Below, in pieces: positions 1 to 6,442 of a DNA stretch of 42,063 nt; positions within the stretch are counted from its first letter, which is position 1, and every line of letters starts with the position of its first letter. The stretch comes from DASUBV01 sp035763085 (lineage in GTDB: Bacteria; Actinomycetota; Actinomycetes; Streptosporangiales; Streptosporangiaceae): NCBI GenBank assembly GCA_035763085.1, contig DASUBV010000197.1, positions 1 to 42,063 on the forward strand, in the 5' to 3' direction. The notes beneath the pieces were generated by a model that did not search any database, was not told the origin of the DNA, and saw only the letters and a program-made list of their open reading frames with translations. The translations under genes and the position numbers were made by a program.

Positions 1-2
1 TG

Positions 3-344
3 GCGCTGATCGCCGGCGGGCACGACCGGGGCATCGACTACACGCCGCTGGCCGCCGGGCTGCTGCCCCGCGAGGCGCCCACGCTGGTGCTGACCCTGCC
101 CGACAGCGGGCCGCGGATCCAGTCCGCGATCGAATCGGCCCTGGCGTCGGCCACCGGGACGAGCGAGCTGGAGGTGCGTAGCTGCGCGGACCTCGATGAG
201 GCGGTCCGGGGCGGGTTCGCCTGGGCCCGGCCAGACGGGATCGTGCTGCTGTCCCCCGCCGCGCCGAGCTTCGGGGTGTTCAAGAACTACAAGGACCGGG
301 CTGCGGCGTTCAGCCGGGCCATGGAGTCCTGCGCGACGAGCTAA
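3..344 (+). CDS. murD: UDP-N-acetylmuramoylalanine-D-glutamate ligase, C-terminal part
   Basis: Only the last ~113 codons lie in the window; the frame is open from base 3 to the TAA at 342-344. MurD adds D-glutamate to UDP-MurNAc-L-Ala in the cytoplasm during peptidoglycan precursor synthesis. The visible part is the C-terminal ligase domain: an LIAGGHDRGIDYTPLA segment close to the start, and near the end VLLSPAAPSFGVFKNYKDRAAAF, the hallmark MurD C-terminal block. The C-terminus looks complete rather than cut by the IS remnant that begins about 10 bases later. Other members of the division/cell-wall cluster are expected upstream but are outside the window. The assignment is firm; start and full length cannot be judged. 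Confidence 0.88.
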   Translation, partial: ALIAGGHDRGIDYTPLAAGLLPREAPTLVLTLPDSGPRIQSAIESALASATGTSELEVRSCADLDEAVRGGFAWARPDGIVLLSPAAPSFGVFKNYKDRAAAFSRAMESCATS

Positions 345-354
345 CGGCCCCGCA

Positions 355-488
355 TGGCGCAGCTGCAGCGGGAGAACCGCCGACTGCGGGAGGACGCTTG
401 AGGTCCTCAAGCGGGCCACGGCTTTCTTCGCGAGCGAGACCCAGTGAACGTATACCCGTTCATCGAGGCGGAAAGAACGCAGCAGCAC
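355..488 (+). mobile_element. IS3-family transposase remnant (orfA end, orfB start)
   Basis: Two adjoining pieces resemble the junction of an IS3-family orfA/orfB pair. From 355 the reading MAQLQRENRRLRED is the end of the OrfA leucine-zipper region. It then hits a TGA, but the next frame continues with EVLKRATAFFASETQ and a stop at 445-447, so one extra base near 398-402 has broken the gene. At 444 a GTG overlapping that stop opens VNVYPFIEAERTQQH, the usual start of OrfB, after which similarity ends at about 488. No terminal repeats are visible. This is a dead fragment of about 135 bp. It lies just after murD and ends about 50 bp before the stop of the convergent AHSA1 gene. Confidence 0.72.
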
Positions 489-537
489 ACCCGATGGCTC
501 ACCTGCGTGAACCAGGCACTGAAGTCTGGCTCGAACC

Positions 538-1041
538 TCAGCTGCCGGAGACGGCTCCCTGTGGATCGAGCAGTGACCTCAGGTAATCCTCCATCTTGTC
601 CCAGCTATCTTCCTGGCCGTCGGTCTTGGTCATGTGGGCGCGGCCGGCCTGGTCACGGAAGGCGAGGTTGGTCCTCACCCTCGTCACTCCGTCAGTTTCG
701 TGCAGGTCTACCGTCTCGACCGCCTCCGCATCCGGCCAGCCTTCGAACAGCCACGTGTCGACGATGCGGGTCGGCCGCTCGATCTCCAGGTAGGTTCCGC
801 GAAACGAGCACTCGGTTCCGTCGCCGGTCACACAGACCATGTGGTACTTCCCCCCGACGCGCAGGTCGATCGAGCAGACCGTCATCTTGTCCTCAAACGC
901 AGCGAACCAGTGGCGCACATGCTCCGGCTTCGTCAAGACGTCGAAGACGAGCTCGATCGGAGCGTCGAACTCCCGGGTGGTGACGATCTCAAGATCACTC
1001 GGAAATTCGATGACTGCTGACCCGTGCCGGTTAGGTGTCAC
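538..1041 (-). CDS. AHSA1/SRPBCC family protein
   Basis: The 167-residue protein has the START/Bet v 1-like (SRPBCC) fold of the AHSA1 family. After a short leader it reads IVTTREFDAPIELVFDVLTKPEHVRHWFA, the typical first strand and helices, and it ends with a long C-terminal helix (EDSWDKMEDYLRSLLD). Such proteins form a hydrophobic cavity; the ligand is unknown. The start chosen is GTG at 1041, because its GTGA overlaps the stop of the upstream ArsR gene by four bases; a longer reading frame to 1131 exists but lies wholly inside arsR. ArsR plus AHSA1 is a common two-gene operon in actinobacteria in which the regulator controls itself and the partner. The function of the pair is not established. 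Confidence 0.82.
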   Translation of the reverse strand: MTPNRHGSAVIEFPSDLEIVTTREFDAPIELVFDVLTKPEHVRHWFAAFEDKMTVCSIDLRVGGKYHMVCVTGDGTECSFRGTYLEIERPTRIVDTWLFEGWPDAEAVETVDLHETDGVTRVRTNLAFRDQAGRAHMTKTDGQEDSWDKMEDYLRSLLDPQGAVSGS

Positions 1042-1379
1042 TGCCGCTCTCCTTGTCCTTGTAGCTGTCTGAGATAGCCATCCAGCCGATCCATGCGGTC
1101 GTTCATCGCCTGCTCGTACCTGGCCACCCACTCCTGCACCGGCCGAAGATGCGCGGGTTCCAGGCGGTACAGCCGGCGACGCCCTTCCGCGCGGCAGCTG
1201 ACCAGTCCCGCCGCACTGAGCACGCGCAGGTGCTTCGAAACCTGAGGCTGGGACAGCGAGAGGTCAGTCACGATCGCCCCGACCGCCTTCTCGCCTGCCA
1301 TCAGCGCGTCCAGGATCTCGCGGCGATGCGCCTCGGAGATTGCCTTGAAGACGTCCGGCGTTGCAGCAGCGAGGGGCAT
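1038..1379 (-). CDS. ArsR-family winged-helix transcriptional regulator
   Basis: The 113-residue protein is a typical small ArsR/SmtB repressor. Residues ~8-90 form the winged helix: FKAISEAHRREILDALMAGEKAVGAIV, then the recognition helix region LSLSQPQVSKHLRVLSAAGLVSCRAEGRRRLYRLEP. No ELCVCDL-type metal-binding cysteine motif is present (the only cysteine is in VSCRAEG), so metal sensing is unlikely. The protein belongs with the non-metal ArsR group that accompanies AHSA1 proteins. The C-terminal helix ends in GQGERQ and overlaps the GTG of the AHSA1 gene. The ATG at 1379 has no clear ribosome binding site, and the promoter predicted just upstream would give a leaderless transcript. An 18-bp palindrome inside that promoter suggests autoregulation. 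Confidence 0.88.
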   Translation of the reverse strand: MPLAAATPDVFKAISEAHRREILDALMAGEKAVGAIVTDLSLSQPQVSKHLRVLSAAGLVSCRAEGRRRLYRLEPAHLRPVQEWVARYEQAMNDRMDRLDGYLRQLQGQGERQ

Positions 1380-1385
1380 AGGTTC

Positions 1386-1413
1386 AACTTATTCCTCAAG
1401 AGGAATATGTCAA
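1386..1413 (-). promoter_or_regulatory. arsR promoter with 18-bp palindromic operator
   Basis: On the minus strand a perfect -35 TTGACA (1413-1408) is followed after 16 bases by TAAGTT (1391-1386), which places the start of transcription at or next to the ATG (1379). The spacer is almost entirely taken up by the perfect palindrome TATTCCTCAAGAGGAATA at 1390-1407 (8-bp arms, 2-bp centre). A repressor bound there would block RNA polymerase. The palindrome and hexamers are seen directly; ArsR binding is inferred from position. Confidence 0.7.
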
Positions 1414-1541
1414 GACAGCCGGGGTGCCAGCAGCCACTGGCTGCCTATCGTCACGCTCCACGGGCTCAGCGATCCACCAGGGATCTGACGCGAGCGCTAG
1501 TCATTACCAAGATCACGGGCCGAGGGGCGGCCAGAAGGCGG

Positions 1542-2375
1542 TTAGGCCGCGTCGTGGAAGACCAGGCCGAGGGTGAAGCGCTGGCCGCTGCGGATCACCG
1601 AGACGCCGTGCCGGACCGGCGCCGCTGACCAGCCCCGCTGCGACCGCACCGGGCGCTCACGGGTAGTGAAGACCAGCCCGTGACCGTGCGGGATCGTGGT
1701 GGCGGTGGCCCGGGACTGGGCCCGGGGCCGCTGCTCGTACAGCAGGAACTCGCCGCCCGTGTGATCCTCGCCGGGGCTGCTCAGGTTGATCACGACCTGC
1801 AGCGGGAAGACCAGGTCGCCGTACAGGTCCCGGTGCAGCGCGTTCCAGTCGCCCGCACCGTACTTCAGCAGGATCGGCGTGGGCTTGACCTGCCCGGCGG
1901 CGTGGCACATGGCCAGCCACTCGTCCAAGGTGCCCGGCCATGGCGCCGGCCTCCCGAGCCGGGCCCACCAGTCCCGTGCCACCGGGAGCAGCCGCGGGTA
2001 CAGAGCCTGCTTCAGCTCGGTGACGGCCGCCGGGAACGGCTCGGTGAAGTAGCGGTACTCGCCCGCGCCGAACCGGTGCCGCTCCATGTTCACGGTGGAC
2101 CGGAACCGGGAGTCGTCGGGGTAGAGCGCGGCGATCTGCGCCGCCTCATCCGGTGTGACCAGCGGCCCGGTCAGGGCGCAGCCGTAGGCGTCGAGGTCAG
2201 CCCGGACCGCGGCCCAGTCGGTAGCAGCCACACGGCCGGCGTAGGACTGGCCCGCGCAGGACTGACCGGCGCCGGCCCGGCGGGCAGCCTCGCGGCTGCC
2301 GCCGGCGGTGGTGCCGCCGGCGGCCCTGCTGGCGGGGGTGCTGCCGGCCGGGGTGGTGCTGCGGGCGGGGGTCAT
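1542..2375 (-). CDS. 2OG-Fe(II) oxygenase in DNA alkylation repair operon
   Basis: The 277-residue protein has a low-complexity Ala/Ser/Thr/Gly-rich N-terminus of ~50 residues and then an oxygenase domain. The first iron ligands are in HRDLYGD (H-x-D), followed by the strand FPLQVVINLSSPGEDHTGGEFLLYEQ. A later His (PVRHGVSVIRS) and Arg (RFTLGLVFHD) fit the distal His and the 2-oxoglutarate-binding residue. The layout is closer to the prolyl-hydroxylase-like group than to classical AlkB. The start is ATG 2375, which overlaps the ogt stop (ATGA). It is the third gene of the sigma-ogt-oxygenase operon, so oxidative removal of alkyl damage is a reasonable inference, but the substrate is not shown by the sequence. 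Confidence 0.78.
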   Translation of the reverse strand: MTPARSTTPAGSTPASRAAGGTTAGGSREAARRAGAGQSCAGQSYAGRVAATDWAAVRADLDAYGCALTGPLVTPDEAAQIAALYPDDSRFRSTVNMERHRFGAGEYRYFTEPFPAAVTELKQALYPRLLPVARDWWARLGRPAPWPGTLDEWLAMCHAAGQVKPTPILLKYGAGDWNALHRDLYGDLVFPLQVVINLSSPGEDHTGGEFLLYEQRPRAQSRATATTIPHGHGLVFTTRERPVRSQRGWSAAPVRHGVSVIRSGQRFTLGLVFHDAA

Positions 2376-2983
2376 GCGGCGGCCTCCAGGGTGAGCAGGG
2401 TCCGCTTGGCCTCGGTGCCGCCGAGATAGCGGCCCATGCTGCCGTCGGCGCGGACCACGCGGTGACAGGGCACGATGACCGGCAGCGGGTTGGTCGCGCA
2501 CGCCGTGCCGACGGCGCGGACCGCCCGCGGGCTCCCGGCTAGCTGCGCGACGGCCGAGTAGCTGGCCGTGCGGCCGTAGCCGATGTCGGGCAGGTGGCTG
2601 AGCACTGCGCGCCGGAACCCGGCCGACAGCCGCCAGTCCAGCGGCAGGTCGAAGGCGCGCCGGTCGCCGGCGAAGTACTCGCCGAGCTCCCGCGCGGCCG
2701 CCTCCAGCCGGCCGGGTGCGCTGAGGATACGGGGGCTGACCTTGTCGGCCAGGGCCTGGAGGACGGCGTCGTGGCCCTCGCTGGCGTAGGCCACCCGGAC
2801 CAGGCCCTGCTCGGTGGCGGCCAGCAGCAGCGGGCCGACCGGGCTGTCGATGGTCCGGTAGGCGACATCCAGGATGCCGTCGCGCTGCGCGGCGGCGGCC
2901 AGCTGGCCGTGCAGGCGGGCCAGGTGGCCCGGGTCGTCGGGGAAGGCCCGGATCAGGTCGCGAGCCAGGTCACTGGAACTCAT
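2372..2983 (-). CDS. ogt: methylated-DNA-[protein]-cysteine S-methyltransferase (first copy)
   Basis: This is a 203-residue suicide alkyltransferase that moves alkyl groups from O6-alkylguanine onto its own cysteine. The active site is VPCHRVV with Cys173, preceded by the Asn-hinge/helix region (RAVGTACATNPLPVI) and by the HTH segment with IGYGRTASYSAVAQLAGSPRAV. The N-terminal domain carries the usual DSPVGPLLLAATEQGLVRV strand pair after an extra ~40 residues. The gene lies between the ECF sigma gene (four-base overlap at 2980-2983) and the 2OG oxygenase (four-base overlap at 2372-2375), so the three are probably one transcript with coupled translation. A second, shorter methyltransferase gene sits divergently at 3699. 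Confidence 0.93.
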   Translation of the reverse strand: MSSSDLARDLIRAFPDDPGHLARLHGQLAAAAQRDGILDVAYRTIDSPVGPLLLAATEQGLVRVAYASEGHDAVLQALADKVSPRILSAPGRLEAAARELGEYFAGDRRAFDLPLDWRLSAGFRRAVLSHLPDIGYGRTASYSAVAQLAGSPRAVRAVGTACATNPLPVIVPCHRVVRADGSMGRYLGGTEAKRTLLTLEAAA

Positions 2984-3621
2984 CGGGCGCTCCTTTCAGT
3001 GCTGGTACTTCTGCTTGTGCGGGTTCTGGCGGGGCCGGCGGCCCCGGTGGCTGAGGTCTCGGCCGCGGGGCCGGAGCCAGGGCCGCCGAGCGTGCGGCGC
3101 AGGGCGGCGATGCCGTCAGCGGCAGCACGCCGGGCCGCATCGGTGCTGCCGCCGAGCACGTCGGCCACCTCGGAGTACGGCAGGCCGCCCAGGTAGTGAT
3201 AGGCGACCGCCTGTTTCTGCTTGGCCGGCAAGTGCTTGAGGGCATCGGTCAGGTCGTCATCCAGGCCCGGGTCTGCGCCGCCGGCGGGCGCGCTCGCGAT
3301 CTGCGGCGCGGTGTCCGGCGTCTCGGCCACCGGAACCGCCCGGCGGGCGTCGGCGCGGGTGACATCGATCGCCTTGCGGTGGGCGATGGTGACCAGCCAG
3401 GCCTCGACGTTGGCGTCCGCAGGCAGGTCCGGGTAGGCCCGCATCGCGGCCAGGAACGTCTCCGACCAGGCGTCATCGGCGTCCGCCGGGCCGAGCACCG
3501 CCCGGCACACCCGCAGCACGGTGGAGCCGTGCTCGGCGACGACCGAGTCGAACGGCAGCTTGCCTGTCATGCCCCGTAGACGCCGGGGAGCCGGTTTTCG
3601 TGAGGTCGCTGGCGGAGTCAT
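2980..3621 (-). CDS. ECF-type RNA polymerase sigma factor
   Basis: The 213-residue protein has sigma region 2 at ~28-95 (STVLRVCRAVLGPADADDAWSETFLAAM ... VEAWLVTIAHRKAIDVTRADARR) and region 4 at ~122-178 (DALKHLPAKQKQAVAYHYLGGLPYSEVADVLGGSTDAARRAAADG). A Pro/Ser/Thr-rich tail of ~35 residues follows. No anti-sigma gene is adjacent; the tail or the repair proteins could carry the regulatory input, but that is speculation. ATG 3621 is preferred because AGGAAGAG lies directly upstream; ATG 3570 (MTGKLPFDS) is possible. Its stop overlaps the ogt start. An alkylation-response sigma factor driving its own repair genes is the simplest reading. Confidence 0.88.
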   Translation of the reverse strand: MTPPATSRKPAPRRLRGMTGKLPFDSVVAEHGSTVLRVCRAVLGPADADDAWSETFLAAMRAYPDLPADANVEAWLVTIAHRKAIDVTRADARRAVPVAETPDTAPQIASAPAGGADPGLDDDLTDALKHLPAKQKQAVAYHYLGGLPYSEVADVLGGSTDAARRAAADGIAALRRTLGGPGSGPAAETSATGAAGPARTRTSRSTSTERSAR

Positions 3622-3656
3622 CTCTTCCTGGACTACCTCACGTAGGGCCGACGGCG

Positions 3657-3681
3657 GGCGTTTACAGCATGTACCAACGCC
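3657..3681. promoter_or_regulatory. inverted repeat between divergent sigma and ogt genes
   Basis: A 25-bp dyad lies in the 77-bp gap between the two divergent starts. The arms GGCGTT (3657-3662) and AACGCC (3676-3681) are perfect, and an inner TAC (3663-3665) / GTA (3671-3673) pair adds to the symmetry. It ends six bases before the AGGAG that serves the methyltransferase at 3699. The position fits an operator controlling one or both genes; the binding protein is unknown. Confidence 0.5.
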
Positions 3682-3698
3682 GACGACAGGAGCAGCAG

Positions 3699-4205
3699 AT
3701 GATGCCTGACCTGAAGACCGCGACGGCCCAGCACACGGTCCTGGCCACCCGGCTCGGCGAGCTGACGCTGGTGCGCCGGGGCGACCAGCTGACTGGTCTG
3801 TACTTCCCCCATCACTGGTACATGCCCGACCGGGCGTCGTTCGGCTCGCGCGAGGATGCCGGATTCGCCGAGGCCGGCCGCCAGGTCACCGACTACCTGG
3901 CCGGAACCAGGACCCGCTTCGACCTGCCGCTTGAGCCGGCCGGCACCGAGCTCCAGCTGCGAGTCTGGGAGCTGGTCAGCCAGATCCCCTACGGGCAGAC
4001 CACGACCTACGGGGACCTGGCCCGCCACCTCGGCGGCGGGGTCACCGCGCAGGAGGTCGGGGCCGCGGTGGGCCGCAACCCGCTGTGCATCCTGATCCCG
4101 TGCCACCGGGTGGTCGGGAGTACCGGGAAGCTCACCGGCTACGCCGGCGGCCTGCACCGCAAGCGGCTGCTGCTCGACCTGGAGCGCGCCCGGGCCTGGG
4201 CGTAG
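3699..4205 (+). CDS. ogt: methylated-DNA-[protein]-cysteine S-methyltransferase (second copy)
   Basis: This 168-residue O6-alkylguanine alkyltransferase has the active site LIPCHRVVG (Cys135 from the chosen start) and the preceding helix GAAVGRNPLC. The HTH region is IPYGQTTTYGDLARHLGGGVTAQEV. It lacks the long N-terminal extension of the first copy and is clearly a separate paralogue rather than a recent duplicate. The start ATG 3699 (a second ATG follows at 3702) is backed by AGGAG at about 3688-3692; the open frame back to 3600 is not used. It is divergent from the sigma-ogt-oxygenase operon and shares its control region, so the two methyltransferases may be induced together or in sequence. 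Confidence 0.92.
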   Translation: MMPDLKTATAQHTVLATRLGELTLVRRGDQLTGLYFPHHWYMPDRASFGSREDAGFAEAGRQVTDYLAGTRTRFDLPLEPAGTELQLRVWELVSQIPYGQTTTYGDLARHLGGGVTAQEVGAAVGRNPLCILIPCHRVVGSTGKLTGYAGGLHRKRLLLDLERARAWA

Positions 4206-4274
4206 CGCCGCCCAGCCCGGGCGGCCAGCCGACCCCAGGCCCGGCCCGCCGGTCGCAGGCCGGGCCAGCCGATC

Positions 4275-4310
4275 GGGGCCGGGCGCCGGGGCATCCCGGT
4301 GCCCGGCCCC
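4275..4310. terminator. 16-bp GC hairpin after ogt
   Basis: A stem of 16 base pairs (one G-T pair) with a GCAT loop sits 70 bp after the methyltransferase stop and 70 bp before the next gene. The left arm starts GGGGCCGGGC at 4275 and the right arm ends GCCCGGCCCC at 4310. There is no T-tract, as is common for actinobacterial terminators. The structure is seen directly; the terminator role is inferred. Confidence 0.5.
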
Positions 4311-4380
4311 GCGGAACCGCCAGACCCGCGCGAGGGACAATTGCCGGGAAGGCAGCCGCGGGAAAGGGCGCACACCGAGC

Positions 4381-5742
4381 ATGCAGACCGAGCTGGCGCC
4401 GGCCATCCGGCAGGCCCTGACCGCCATCGTGGGCGAGCAGCACGTACTGACCGGCGACGCCGCGGCCGGCTTCACGGTCGACTGGACCGGCAAGTTCCGC
4501 GGCCAGACGCCCGCAGTGCTGCGGCCCCGTGACACCGAGCAGGTCGCGCAGGTGCTGGCCTGCTGCACAGGCGCCGGGCTCTCCGTGGTCTCCCAGGGCG
4601 GCAACACCGGCCTGGTCGGCGGCGGTGTCCCGCTGCACGGCGAGGTCGTGCTCAGCCTGGCCCGGCTGCGGGAGCTGAGCCCCGCCGACCCGGCGTCCGG
4701 GCAGATCACTGCCGGGGCCGGGGTCACGCTGCAGGAGGCCGGCGACGCCGACCCGGACCTGGATCTGGGCATCCGCATCGCCAGCCGGGGCAGCGCGACC
4801 GTCGGCGGCGCCATCGCCACCAACGCGGGCGGCCTGCGCGTGCTGCGTTACGGCCCGATGCGGGCGCAGCTGCGGGGCGTCGAGGCCGTGCTGTCCGATG
4901 GCACGGTCGTGTCGCACCTGTCCGGGCTGGTCAAGGACAACACCGGCTACGACTACCCGTCGCTGCTGGCCGGCTCGGAAGGCACGCTGGCCGTGGTGAC
5001 CTGGGCGCGGCTGCAGCTCGTCCCGCGGCCACGCAACCCGGTCACCGTGATCGTGGCGCTCGGCGGCCTGGCGGACGTGCATGACGTGGCCCGCCGGGCG
5101 CTGACCGACGTGCCCGGCCTGCTGTCGGCCGAGTTCTTCACCCAGGGCGGGCTCGACATCCTGATCCAGCACGCCGGCCTGCGGGTGCCCGCCTTCGACC
5201 CGCCGCTGGCCGCGCCCGCCCCCGCCTACCTGCTGCTCGAGGCGGCCGGCCCGGGGGCGCTGGACGACCTGGCCGAGCTCGTCGGCGAGCTGCCCGCCGC
5301 CGTGGCCCAGGAGACCGCCGGCCGCGAGGCGCTCTGGGCCTGCCGGGAACGCCACCCGGAGGCGGCCGGGTTCCTGGGCGTGCCCATCAAGCTCGATGTG
5401 TCCGTCCCGGCGGCCCGGTGGGTCAAGCTGGCCAGCACCGTCGCGGAGGTGGTCGCGGCGGCCGACCCCGGCGCGACCGTCATCACCTACGGTCACGTCG
5501 CGGACGGCAACGTCCACGTCAACATCGTCCCGGCCGCGCCCGCCGACGGCCGGCACGAGGACGCGGTCTTCGGGCTGGTCGCCGAGCTCGGCGGATCCAT
5601 CTCGGCCGAGCACGGCATCGGCGTGCTCAAGGGCCGCTGGCTGAACCTGGCCCGCTCGCCGGCCGAGCAGAAGCTCTTCGCCCGGATCCGCGCCGCCTTC
5701 GACCCGGCCGGCACGCTCAACCCGGCCATCCTGCCCCGCTAG
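4381..5742 (+). CDS. FAD-binding oxidoreductase, GlcD/D-lactate dehydrogenase type
   Basis: This 453-residue flavoenzyme belongs to the VAO/PCMH family. The N-terminal FAD_binding_4 domain (~40-215) shows VVSQGGNTGLVGGGVP, the pyrophosphate-binding GSATVGGAIATNAGGLRVLRYG, and VKDNTGYDYPSLLAGSEGTLAVVT. The C-terminal oxidase domain (~225-450) ends with the typical YGHVADGNVHVNIV, SAEHGIGVLKGRWL and FDPAGTLNPAILPR. Such enzymes oxidise 2-hydroxy acids (D-lactate, glycolate, D-2-hydroxyglutarate) and pass electrons to quinone or another acceptor. The exact substrate cannot be read from the sequence. The gene stands alone, separated from ogt by a strong hairpin and convergent with the cupin gene. 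Confidence 0.85.
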   Translation: MQTELAPAIRQALTAIVGEQHVLTGDAAAGFTVDWTGKFRGQTPAVLRPRDTEQVAQVLACCTGAGLSVVSQGGNTGLVGGGVPLHGEVVLSLARLRELSPADPASGQITAGAGVTLQEAGDADPDLDLGIRIASRGSATVGGAIATNAGGLRVLRYGPMRAQLRGVEAVLSDGTVVSHLSGLVKDNTGYDYPSLLAGSEGTLAVVTWARLQLVPRPRNPVTVIVALGGLADVHDVARRALTDVPGLLSAEFFTQGGLDILIQHAGLRVPAFDPPLAAPAPAYLLLEAAGPGALDDLAELVGELPAAVAQETAGREALWACRERHPEAAGFLGVPIKLDVSVPAARWVKLASTVAEVVAAADPGATVITYGHVADGNVHVNIVPAAPADGRHEDAVFGLVAELGGSISAEHGIGVLKGRWLNLARSPAEQKLFARIRAAFDPAGTLNPAILPR

Positions 5743-5807
5743 GCACCCAGCCGGGACAGCTCAGGGCGCGCGTCCCGGGCAGCCGCCGGGGTGCGCGGGC
5801 AGTCGGA

Positions 5808-6188
5808 TCACTGGGTCCACGGGGGGCGGATGGTCGCTCCGCCGGCCACCGTGGCCTCCAGGCCGACGCTGGTAGTGACCCACGCGGTGGCGGGCGCCGG
5901 GCCGGGGTTGTCCACTTGCAGTTGCGCGCCGGCCGGGACCAGGATCGCATCGCCTGGCACGGCCTCGGCAGGCGTCGCCGCGCCGTCGAGCGTGACGCGC
6001 AGCGCTCCGCTCAGGACCAGCAGGATCTCCTCCTTGCTGATGATGTGCGGGACGCCGCGGGAAACGGGCGGAACCTCCAGCCGCCACGCGCACAGCTCGC
6101 GGCTGCCCCGTGCTGGTGCCGCATAGGACGTGAACACCGACCCGTGCAGTTCGTGGACTACGGCGTCATCAGCGTGCAAGACGGGCAT
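5808..6188 (-). CDS. cupin domain protein
   Basis: This 126-residue single-domain cupin has motif 1 reduced to RGVPHIISKEEILLVLSGALRVTLDG (one His, with Glu residues) and motif 2 PGDAILVPAGAQLQVDNPGP. Metal ligands are therefore incomplete compared with enzymes such as quercetinase. A binding or accessory role is as likely as catalysis. The ATG at 6188 has a perfect AGGAGG at the right distance (CCTCCT on the plus strand at 6196-6201). Immediately beyond that site lies the left end of the IS110 element, so the gene has lost its own promoter region. With the element removed it would be divergent from the marR gene at 7816 and would share its operators. Confidence 0.78.
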   Translation of the reverse strand: MPVLHADDAVVHELHGSVFTSYAAPARGSRELCAWRLEVPPVSRGVPHIISKEEILLVLSGALRVTLDGAATPAEAVPGDAILVPAGAQLQVDNPGPAPATAWVTTSVGLEATVAGGATIRPPWTQ

Positions 6189-6201
6189 CGCTACCCCTCC
6201 T

Positions 6202-6442
6202 AATGAGTCTCAGGGAGTCCGCTGGCTGGCAGACTCCGGGTGTGGTGGCCGCCGGCAGGTGAGCACTGGCCCTCCCCGGGCCCTGAGCCCTGAGGAAAGA
6301 TCGTGCCCCTGCCGGTGTCCGGGAGAGTTGATCGCTGCTGGGATGTCGTGCCCTCCTGCTGGGGTGAGCACAGTTTCATTAGGTCGCTGATGGTTCTCCC
6401 GCTGGCTGCTGAAGTGTTTCGATAGTGCTGACGGGAGATCTG
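6202..6442 (+). ncRNA. candidate bridge RNA region in the IS110 left end
   Basis: IS110-group elements are known to express a structured bridge RNA from the non-coding left end; its two loops pair with target and donor DNA. This copy has about 240 bases with no convincing gene between the cupin start and the transposase. A clear hairpin opens the region: GGAGTC at 6214-6219 and GACTCC at 6232-6237 enclose a 12-base loop. I could not fold the whole segment or define the loops by hand, so exact ends and guide bases are unknown. Confidence 0.4.

Noticed and set aside
4132..5613. 493-residue antisense frame
   Set aside because: It lies opposite the FAD oxidoreductase and has the skewed composition of GC-rich antisense frames; no domain is visible.
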